The position numbers and the translations under genes are program-made. The notes beneath the pieces were generated by a model. The model saw nothing but the letters and a program-made list of their open reading frames with translations, ran no database searches and had not been told where the DNA came from. Below, piece by piece: positions 8,957 through 14,876 of a stretch of DNA of 49,824 nt. Position 1 is the first letter of the stretch; every line of letters starts with the position of its first letter. The DNA comes from Bradyrhizobium sp. AUGA SZCCT0176 (lineage in GTDB: Bacteria; Pseudomonadota; Alphaproteobacteria; Rhizobiales; Xanthobacteraceae), in contig NZ_JAFCMB010000032.1 in assembly GCF_018130145.1 (NCBI RefSeq), positions 1 through 49,824 on the forward strand, in the 5' to 3' direction.

Positions 8957-9268
8957 ATGATGAAATGGATGCTCGTGGTCCTGGTCGGCGGCATCACCCC
9001 CGTGAATACAAACCTGGTGTTCGAGAAGTTCTCCGAGTGTCTCGCCGCGGAAGAACAGATGCGCAAGCACTATGCTGATGCATTCGAGGCTTGGGACCGC
9101 GGGGCTGCCGTCAACTTCGAGCGTCGGCGCGAGTATGCCAGAGCACGTGACGTGCAAGCCAAACGGCTGTTAAGCAACGTGGGCACCTGTGTGCCCCACG
9201 GGACTGGCGAACTCCAGCCCGCGCCGCCACAAACGTCGACGACGCCCCCGGCCAGCCCCCGAAGTTAG
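8957..9268 (+). CDS. Small hypothetical protein behind a stress promoter
   Basis: A 103-residue protein. Residues 1-18 are hydrophobic (MMKWMLVVLVGGITPV), then comes a segment with FEKFSECLAAEEQMRKHYADAF, a helical basic/acidic middle, and a Pro/Thr-rich end. This shape (short hydrophobic start, a Cys in a CLAAE-like segment) is common among unannotated Bradyrhizobium proteins; I assign no function. The frame is open upstream to 8843, but that part covers the P2 promoter and a repeat-like segment, so I start at the ATG at 8957. The ribosome-binding site is poor. Control by P2 implies stress induction. Confidence 0.6.
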   Translation: MMKWMLVVLVGGITPVNTNLVFEKFSECLAAEEQMRKHYADAFEAWDRGAAVNFERRREYARARDVQAKRLLSNVGTCVPHGTGELQPAPPQTSTTPPASPRS

Positions 9269-9350
9269 CGCTTGTCGTTATCCGGACAGGATCCGGAGAA
9301 AATGACGTAGCCGCGCAGCGGCGGAAGTCCCCCGGCCGTGATCATCGTTA

Positions 9351-9379
9351 AGAAAAAGGGGGCCCAGGATGGGCCCCCT
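9351..9379 (-). terminator. Intrinsic terminator of the PRC-barrel gene
   Basis: A perfect 9-bp stem, AGGGGGCCC (9357-9365) with GGGCCCCCT (9371-9379) and a 5-base loop, followed on the minus strand by TTTTTCTTAA. It lies 11 bases past the stop codon at 9391. Confidence 0.85.
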
Positions 9380-9390
9380 CAATTTCGAGC

Positions 9391-9933
9391 CTAGTTGTAA
9401 TCCGAATATTTGAACTGCGGCATCGCCTTGAGCTGCTCCTTGGTGCCGCTCATCACGGCATGATCGGGTACCCAATCATTGGCGCCGGCCGTGCGCGCGG
9501 GGGCCGTCGACGTTGTCGTGTTCGCCGGGGCTGTGGCTGCACCGGTAGTGCTATCACGCGTCGTCGCCGGAGCGGTTGAGGCGGTCCGGGCGGGCTCTTC
9601 CATGAACTTCAACTTGTCCATGGAAACGGCGATGTCGTGCTCGCCCATTCCCAGGAAGCCGCCGACGCCGATAACGACAGCACTAACCTTGCCGTTTTTG
9701 TCCAGGATGATTTCGTTGACATCACCCAACTTTTCATTGGCTTCATTGTAGACGTCGAGGCCCATGAGCTTCGACGCGCGCCAGTTTCCCTTGAGCATCA
9801 TCTTGGTGTTGGAAGCCGCCGGGCTGGTGGTCGCGGCCGGGGCAGCGCGATCAGCAGGCTGAGCGGTCTGGGCATAAGCCGGGGTGCTAATTACGGCAAC
9901 ACTCAAAAGAGCGGCAGTGACGAGAGTCTTCAT
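9391..9933 (-). CDS. Exported PRC-barrel domain protein
   Basis: A 180-residue protein: signal peptide 1-21 (cleaved at AYA-Q), an Ala/Pro/Thr-rich spacer, a PRC-barrel core at about residues 50-112 (SKLMGLDVYNEANEKLGDVN to AVSMDKLKF) and a second Thr/Ala/Pro-rich linker before a conserved end (DHAVMSGTKEQLKAMPQF). PRC barrels bind partner molecules and occur in RimM and photosynthetic reaction centres; the exported versions abundant in rhizobia are linked to stress and envelope function but remain poorly defined. GGAGG precedes the ATG. A GGAAC-N17-GTT promoter lies 33 bases upstream and an intrinsic terminator follows, so this is a complete single-gene stress unit. Confidence 0.85.
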   Translation of the reverse strand: MKTLVTAALLSVAVISTPAYAQTAQPADRAAPAATTSPAASNTKMMLKGNWRASKLMGLDVYNEANEKLGDVNEIILDKNGKVSAVVIGVGGFLGMGEHDIAVSMDKLKFMEEPARTASTAPATTRDSTTGAATAPANTTTSTAPARTAGANDWVPDHAVMSGTKEQLKAMPQFKYSDYN

Positions 9934-9965
9934 TTCATCCTCCAGGGTTTAAACAGTTCTTGGAG

Positions 9966-9990
9966 AACAGAACAGAAGATCAAATGTTCC
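9966..9990 (-). promoter_or_regulatory. EcfG-type promoter P3 of the PRC-barrel gene
   Basis: Minus strand: GGAAC at 9990-9986, 17 bases, GTT at 9968-9966. The start codon at 9933 is 33 bases downstream, giving a leader of about 25 bases that contains the GGAGG site. Confidence 0.65.
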
Positions 9991-10338
9991 AGCGGGCCAG
10001 AGGAAGCCGACAGCCCGCCGCACACGACGTGGCGGGGCGGTCGCCGTGCCGCGGCTTGCTCGCTAGACCGGGAACAAGTGGCAATTGGGCAGGTTAGTCC
10101 CTGTGATCGGCAGGGTTTTTCTTTGCCCGGCGTTGATTTGCGCCGGCTCATTCAAAATCAGTGGCCGCGGAACGATTGGTACTCGCACTCGTTTGCGTTC
10201 GTTATCAACCGATGGGATGGCAGCACCCAGCGTGCAGCTTTCGACTGATCCAAACGCCAGGAACTTATCCTCACTTCCTCGCTTTTCCCTGCAAGGTATC
10301 GTTCAGGCCTTTGACCTGTTGGCCGCAGGACGTCGACG
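9991..10338. other. Intergenic stretch holding promoter P4
   Basis: No gene seen. The main feature is the promoter at 10071-10095. A 5-bp hairpin at 10099-10115 followed by TTTTTCTTT lies so close to the expected start of transcription that it is unlikely to act as a terminator for P4. Confidence 0.45.
10071..10095 (+). promoter_or_regulatory. EcfG-type promoter P4
   Basis: GGAAC at 10071-10075, 17 bases, GTT at 10093-10095. Its first half (GGGAACAAGTGGCAAT) is identical to the same part of P1 and P5, so the three share ancestry. The next gene on this strand starts at 10339, which would leave a leader of about 235 bases. Confidence 0.5.
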
Positions 10339-10581
10339 ATGGAGAGCACTTTAGTCAGGCGCGACCAGTTCAATATCACTCCGCAAGGCATCGTGCATAA
10401 GCCGACCGACGCAGCCTTCACGCCATATCCGGGCGATCCCTTTTCGGGAATCGAACGCTCAGGTCAACTCGCAAACAGACATCCGAATGGAAGCGGCTTC
10501 AGGGCTGAGGACGTAAGGCGGATGATGCGCGAGCTTTGGGCTGAATACGTCACGAGCAATCCGCAACTGTTTAACCTATGA
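10339..10581 (+). CDS. Small hypothetical protein
   Basis: An 80-residue soluble protein with no signal peptide, Cys or membrane segment. It begins MESTLVRRDQFNITPQGIVH, has a Pro/Gly-rich middle (TPYPGDPFSGIERSGQLANR) and ends in an acidic/aromatic helix (VRRMMRELWAEYVTSNPQLF). The sequence looks like a genuine conserved small protein rather than a random frame, and I believe similar proteins occur in other Bradyrhizobium, but no function is known to me. The start is an ATG with only weak upstream GA-rich sequence. Promoter P4 is the nearest recognisable promoter upstream. Confidence 0.55.
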   Translation: MESTLVRRDQFNITPQGIVHKPTDAAFTPYPGDPFSGIERSGQLANRHPNGSGFRAEDVRRMMRELWAEYVTSNPQLFNL

Positions 10582-10661
10582 GACGTCCGCGGGCCGGGTG
10601 GGATCGAGGTCGTCAAGGCGGCGAGCTGACGACAACGCTGGTTGCTGCCGCGGCGAAGCCT

Positions 10662-10738
10662 CAAAAAAAGAACGGCCTCAGCGCACGGGGGGAAGCGCGC
10701 TGAAGCCGTTTAGGGGTCCTATGTCCGTGTCTTTCAGA
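10662..10738 (-). ncRNA. Predicted stress small RNA, copy B
   Basis: A short complete transcription unit on the minus strand: promoter GGAAC-N17-CGTT (10771 to 10747), about 28 bases of leader, then a 14-bp hairpin (10697-10710 paired with 10671-10684, one G-U pair, 12-base loop) and seven U residues (10669-10663). No start codon with a ribosome-binding site is present, so it should act as RNA. Expected length is about 75 bases. It is homologous to copy A at 8795-8863. Ends are estimates. Confidence 0.5.
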
Positions 10739-10746
10739 CGCGGGAT

Positions 10747-10771
10747 AACGCCAAGAATTGCCACTTGTTCC
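10747..10771 (-). promoter_or_regulatory. EcfG-type promoter P5
   Basis: Minus strand: GGAAC at 10771-10767, 17 bases, GTT at 10749-10747 preceded by C. It directs transcription into small RNA copy B. Confidence 0.6.
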
Positions 10772-10958
10772 CGGACATAGGGAAGAAAGATTGCAGCATC
10801 CTGGTGAGCCGAAGCAGCACTTTCAGCCGCTTGAGCCATTCCTGTAAAGTTTGCGCCCGGAACAAGATATAAGGCTGGCTATCCCCCGGACCGAGGCGCA
10901 CGCGCGATGATTATTCGCAGCGTTGTTTTTCGCAACGCGTTGCTAACCCTGACTTGAG

Positions 10959-10989
10959 CCTGCCGGAGATCTCATCCGGCGGGTTTTTT
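10959..10989 (+). terminator. Intrinsic terminator
   Basis: Nine-base-pair stem CCTGCCGGA (10959-10967) with TCCGGCGGG (10975-10983, one G-U pair), followed by six T. No gene ends just upstream on this strand; the nearest is the one ending at 10581. It faces the 3-prime end of the frameshifted gene at 11024-11498. Confidence 0.7.
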
Positions 10990-11023
10990 CGTTGGCGGTT
11001 TCTGGCGACGTGCGATTGCCGGC

Positions 11024-11498
11024 TCAGTTGCGATGCGGCTCAAAGGCCTGCCCGAGCCGCTCCACTTCGAGGCTGGCGCAAAACAGCGCGAACAGACATC
11101 CCGCCAAAATCACGCCGCGCCTGACGGCGAGCAGAATGTCGATGCCGCGATCAAGCTCGGGGAGGTGCCTGAAGACGGCGATGCCGAACAGCGCGCTGCC
11201 GAAGATGAAACTGAGCTTACCCAGAAACAGGAAGAACGTGATTGAGAATCAGGTTCGGACGCCGAAACGGAATCGGAACCCAGCGCTCACGGCACCAGAA
11301 CGCGATTTGCATCACGCATAGAAGGCTGAAGGAGATGAGATCGGACCAGCCGTCTCGCGGCAACTGCTCGTCGGGATTGATTGCGACCTGCCTGAACTCA
11401 GGTATTGCCTGCCAGATGAAAGTGATCGTCCCCAATATCTGGATGGCAGGCAGCAGCAGATAGAGGGCGGATTTGCGAGGCTCGTTGTTCCCGTTCAT
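11024..11498 (-). pseudogene. Frameshifted membrane-protein gene
   Basis: Frame 1 encodes 93 residues from the ATG at 11498 (MNGNNEPRKSALYLLLPAIQ, then hydrophobic and amphipathic segments) and hits TAA at 11217. From 11248 down to the TGA at 11024-11026 a second minus-strand frame continues as an obvious membrane protein (FLFLGKLSFIFGSALFGIAV, later FALFCASLEVERLGQAF) with the same high-GC third positions. One extra base between about 11229 and 11248, in a run reading GTTCTTCCTG, explains the break; a repaired product would have about 158 residues and three or four membrane segments. I do not know its function. A sequencing error is the alternative to a true pseudogene. Confidence 0.7.
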
Positions 11499-11649
11499 CC
11501 GGGGTGGATGATATCCGTCAATCAGTGCCGGTCTAAGACTGGCGCATGATCGTTTTTACGGATGCAAGTGTGTTGTCGAAGCAAAGAGCAAGGCGGCGAG
11601 GGGAGAACGTTCGGAGCCTGCCGTTGCCGTTTCGCAGCTATGGGGCGGC

Positions 11650-11709
11650 ACCCGCCTTCGCTTGGGCTTCACCGCGGCACGCCGCGCCGAAGCGTAAGCG
11701 AAGGCGGGT
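11650..11709. repeat. 14-bp perfect inverted repeat next to tRNA-Ser
   Basis: ACCCGCCTTCGCTT (11650-11663) is the exact reverse complement of 11696-11709, around a GC-rich 32-base loop that can itself fold. The right arm touches the CCA end of the tRNA gene. There is no T-tract beyond it on the minus strand, so it is more likely a palindromic repeat element or processing structure than a standard terminator. Confidence 0.65.
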
Positions 11710-11710
11710 G

Positions 11711-11801
11711 GCGGAGCCGGAGGGATTCGAACCCTCGATAGGGCTTTACAACCCTATAACGGTTTAGCAAACCGCCGCCTTCAGCCACTCGGCCACAGCT
11801 C
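11711..11801 (-). tRNA. tRNA-Ser (GCU anticodon)
   Basis: Read on the minus strand it begins GGAGCTGTGGCCGAGTGGCT, has anticodon GCT within CGGTTTGCTAAACCG, a long variable arm (TATAGGGTTGTAAAGCCCTA) typical of tRNA-Ser, and the T-loop GGTTCGAATCC. The 7-bp acceptor stem (GGAGCTG with CGGCTCC) includes one G-U pair. CCA is encoded directly after it (11710-11708). It decodes AGC/AGU. No integrase gene or second copy of the tRNA end is visible nearby. Confidence 0.95.
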
Positions 11802-11802
11802 C

Positions 11803-12792
11803 GTAAGGGCGGATATGCCCGACGCGGGGGCGGGCCGCAAGCGGCAGATTCAGGTTACGCCGGGGCCATTTAGCGACGCTGCCGCCTCCCGGCACGGCTG
11901 GTACGCCAATTCGCATCTAGCGGCGCCGGTTTGAGAGGCTTCCTTGAGGGCTTCGGAAGCCCCCATGCGGCCAGGCGGTCAGGCGGCGTCCGTTCAATAA
12001 AGCCGGCTTTGGAATCATTTCGCGCGCGTGCTGGCTTTGACGTCTTCAAAATGCGGGATCCGTTGATTCAGGCGACACGCTGTCAGCGATTCGGCGCCAC
12101 CCACCGCGGATTCTGATGAGGCGGGTTACCCGCAAAGGTAAAGGCGCGTTTCGGCCGCCAGGTAATAGGGACTTTTGCAATCCTGGGGCGGTTCCGCAGA
12201 GCTGTTCGTGGCCGCACCCGTTCCGGTAATGCGACACCCGCGGCCCCTGAGCCTTTATATGGCTGCGATGGATATATGGCGGCGAACGGGCATTACGACG
12301 GTCGTTTCGCCGATCCTACGTTTCACCACGGGTGTGACGGTCTGACGGGGATTCGGTGATTTCGGGCGCTCGATTCGACGCTTAACGTGCCCGAAGAGGG
12401 AAAACCGCCCGCCGGCCGGTCGCCAGCAACAATTCGGGAGGCAAATGGAACTTTTAAAAAATGTCTATTTGAAACAATTAGTTATGAAGAAAGTCCGATC
12501 ACGTCCGCGTGTTATTTGTGCAACACCCACTGGAAAAGGCGCTGAGTCATGCGTCTGGAAGCGGTTCCTTTGTTGCGTGTGCAGAAGTCCTCGGTAATTG
12601 TGATCACGCGACGGAGGGGGGCATCCCGAGGTCGTCCCGTTAGGTGGTTCGCTTAAGTCCCTCGCGTTAAGCGGGAGTGGTCCGAAGGCGCGAAGCGACT
12701 AAGCGGGTTTCATGGGATTAAGGGAACCAACCTTAGGGTGTTTGCACCCGGCGGATCCGGAACCTTCCCTACAGAGCAACTTGGAGGTTATC
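11803..12792. other. About 990 bases without a gene, upstream of the porin
   Basis: No frame here has convincing coding character. An AT-rich island lies at about 12448-12486 in otherwise GC-rich DNA and could hold the porin promoter. A hairpin CGCTTAA (12650-12656) / TTAAGCG (12667-12673) lies in the expected 5-prime leader. A long leader is a natural place for small-RNA control of a porin mRNA, but I see no specific known motif. Confidence 0.5.
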
Positions 12793-14349
12793 ATGAAGAT
12801 GGTTAAGAGCCTTATTCTCGGCTCAGCGGCGGGTCTCCTCGCCATGAGTGGAGCTCAGGCTGCCGATCTTCCCGTCAAGGCCAAAGCGGTCGAGTACGTG
12901 AGGATCTGCTCCCTGTACGGTGCTGGTTTCTACTACATCCCCGGCACGGACACCTGCATCAAGCTGGGTGGCTACCTGCGCGTTGAAGTGGCGCTCGGCA
13001 CCAACTCGGTGTTCGGCGGTGCTTACCAGACCCAGGCCGGCGCTCAAAATCGCCTGTCGAACTATTACACCGCTCGTTCCCGCCAGGACCTGAACATCGA
13101 TACGCGCACGGCGACCGAATACGGCGTCCTCCGCACCTACTTCGATGCGACGTTCTCCTGGACGTCGGGCGCCTACGCCGGTAACGGCCTCGGCGGCACG
13201 TTCTACTCTGGCGCTGCGCAGGCCGGCGGCTTCGGTGGCGTTGGCAACCCGTCTGACGGCGGTCTCTCGGGCGGTTCACTCGGCGTCTACCATGCGTTCA
13301 TCCAGTTCGCTGGGTTCACGATGGGTAAGACGATCTCGCAGTTCGACGCTCCCTGGAACAACTATCCGGGCAACAACTTCGACGGTCTCGTCGGCGGCAG
13401 CGGCATGGTCACTGGTGTGAACCAGTTCACCTACACCGCTCAGTTCGGCAACGGTATCTCGGGCACCGTGTCGCTCCAGGATCAGACCCAGTACTCTCAG
13501 GCCAACGTGATCAACACGAGTGCAGGCCTCGTCGCCCCCGCAGCCTTCGCAGGTGGCGGCTACGGTGCCAGCGATATCGGCGGCTCAAGGGTTCCGGATA
13601 TCATCGGCGTGCTCAAGGCCGATCAGGCTTGGGGTATGGTCCAGTTGTCGGCAGTGGGGCATAACATTCATGCTGCTTACTACGGTGCCACTGAACCCAC
13701 CGGTCATCCCAGCGACACGTGGGGCTGGGCTGTCCAGGGTGCCTTGCAGATCAAGAACATCCCGACCGGCCCCGGCGACACGATCAACATCCAGGCGGTC
13801 TACACCGACGGTGCAACCCGCTATAACTTCCAGAACCTTGCTCCGCAGGGCTTCGCGATGTACGGCGGCACCGGTGTACCGGGCGCCTATCAGAGCGTTG
13901 GCCTCGCTGCAGTAGCTGACGGGATCTTCGGATTGGGAACCGGCATTTCCAAGGTTCAGACCTGGGGTATGCGCGGTGCCTTCAACCACAACTGGGATCC
14001 CTACTGGAGTTCGTCGCTTTACGGAGCTTACGCCCAGCTTAAGTATGGTAACGGCGGAACTGCTCTGCTCTGCGGCCCCGGCGGCGCTCTCACAGGCCTC
14101 GTAGGCGCTGCGGGTATCACCACCTGTAACCCGGACTTCAACGTCGCCCAGCTCGGTCTCATCACTCGCTGGACGCCTGTGAAGGGCCTGACCTTCTCGG
14201 CGGATGTTACCTATACCCATCTCGACCAGAAGTTTGTTGGCTTGATTGCTCCCGCAGCCCAGGCTGGTATCGCGAAGCCGGCAGCTGTGTACGAGCTGAA
14301 GGACCAGAACACCGTCAGCATGCTGCTCCGCGCTCAGCGCAACTGGTAA
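12793..14349 (+). CDS. Outer-membrane porin (alphaproteobacterial Porin_2 family)
   Basis: A 518-residue trimeric-type general porin. The signal peptide is residues 1-23 (cleaved at AQA-A), followed by the family hallmark ADLPVKAKAVEYVRICSLYG and a Cys pair (YVRICSLYGAG to TDTCIKLGGYLRVE) likely to form a disulfide. Many alternating beta-strands end in the aromatic C-terminal strand LLRAQRNW, with W last where Phe is commoner. The frame is open from 12712, but the ATG at 12793 has GGAGG at ideal spacing and starts the signal peptide. It should let small hydrophilic solutes cross the outer membrane. An intrinsic terminator follows at once. Family members occur in several copies per genome. Confidence 0.95.
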   Translation: MKMVKSLILGSAAGLLAMSGAQAADLPVKAKAVEYVRICSLYGAGFYYIPGTDTCIKLGGYLRVEVALGTNSVFGGAYQTQAGAQNRLSNYYTARSRQDLNIDTRTATEYGVLRTYFDATFSWTSGAYAGNGLGGTFYSGAAQAGGFGGVGNPSDGGLSGGSLGVYHAFIQFAGFTMGKTISQFDAPWNNYPGNNFDGLVGGSGMVTGVNQFTYTAQFGNGISGTVSLQDQTQYSQANVINTSAGLVAPAAFAGGGYGASDIGGSRVPDIIGVLKADQAWGMVQLSAVGHNIHAAYYGATEPTGHPSDTWGWAVQGALQIKNIPTGPGDTINIQAVYTDGATRYNFQNLAPQGFAMYGGTGVPGAYQSVGLAAVADGIFGLGTGISKVQTWGMRGAFNHNWDPYWSSSLYGAYAQLKYGNGGTALLCGPGGALTGLVGAAGITTCNPDFNVAQLGLITRWTPVKGLTFSADVTYTHLDQKFVGLIAPAAQAGIAKPAAVYELKDQNTVSMLLRAQRNW

Positions 14350-14377
14350 TCCAGTTCGTCTGATCAACGTCTAAGCG

Positions 14378-14412
14378 AGCCCCCGGCGGGAAACTGCCGG
14401 GGGCTTTGCTTT
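14378..14412 (+). terminator. Intrinsic terminator of the porin gene
   Basis: A 10-bp perfect stem AGCCCCCGGC (14378-14387) / GCCGGGGGCT (14396-14405) with an 8-base loop, followed by TTGCTTTG. Confidence 0.9.
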
Positions 14413-14573
14413 GTTCGGCAAGACATTGCGCGAGGTTTGCTCGCGCCACGACAAGTTGACGCGAGCATCAAGTGGCGCGATCGGGTGCCTGATGTAGGGT
14501 GCCGGTCGGTCGGATGTTACCGGAAGCCATTTCCCGGGCTTCAAGAAAGACCACCCTTCAGAGGTGACACACG

Positions 14574-14840
14574 ATGCGTTGTTTGTTCTCGATCGCCGTC
14601 GCGCTTTCTGCTGCCGTTTCGACCGGCATCACGACGGCTTCAGCCCAGGCACGGGACTATCCGTTCTGCATCAAGGGCGCCAATTACGTTAGCTCGGTGG
14701 GGGATTGCAGTTTCGATACCTACCAGCAGTGTCTGGACACCGCGTCGGGCCGCTACGCCTTTTGCGACCGCAATCCCTACTTTGCCCAAACGAGCAAACC
14801 GAACGTTGCGAAACGGAGGATTCGGAGCGGGCAGCAGTAG
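14574..14840 (+). CDS. DUF3551 small exported protein
   Basis: An 88-residue protein with a signal peptide (1-25, cleaved near ASA-Q) and a mature core with four Cys (FCIKG, GDCSFDTYQQC, AFCDRNPYF), the pattern of the DUF3551 family that is abundant in Bradyrhizobium. The Cys spacing suggests two disulfides in the periplasm. The core is followed by a short basic tail. The ATG lies after AGAGGTGACACACG. It stands between the porin terminator and the convergent transglycosylase gene, probably as a single unit. No function is known for the family. Confidence 0.85.
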   Translation: MRCLFSIAVALSAAVSTGITTASAQARDYPFCIKGANYVSSVGDCSFDTYQQCLDTASGRYAFCDRNPYFAQTSKPNVAKRRIRSGQQ

Positions 14841-14876
14841 GCAAGACCGCCCCGGGGGCACGCTCGTGCGACGGCG

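Noticed and set aside
10099..10120. Hairpin CCCTG/CAGGG followed by TTTTTCTTT as a terminator
   Set aside because: Only 5 bp and it begins where P4 transcription would start; no upstream plus-strand gene needs it.
11546..11767. Open frame across the palindrome and tRNA-Ser
   Set aside because: It runs through the tRNA gene on the opposite strand and has no protein character.
11711..11801. tRNA-Ser as an integration site for a genomic island
   Set aside because: No integrase gene and no second copy of the tRNA 3-prime end are visible in the window.
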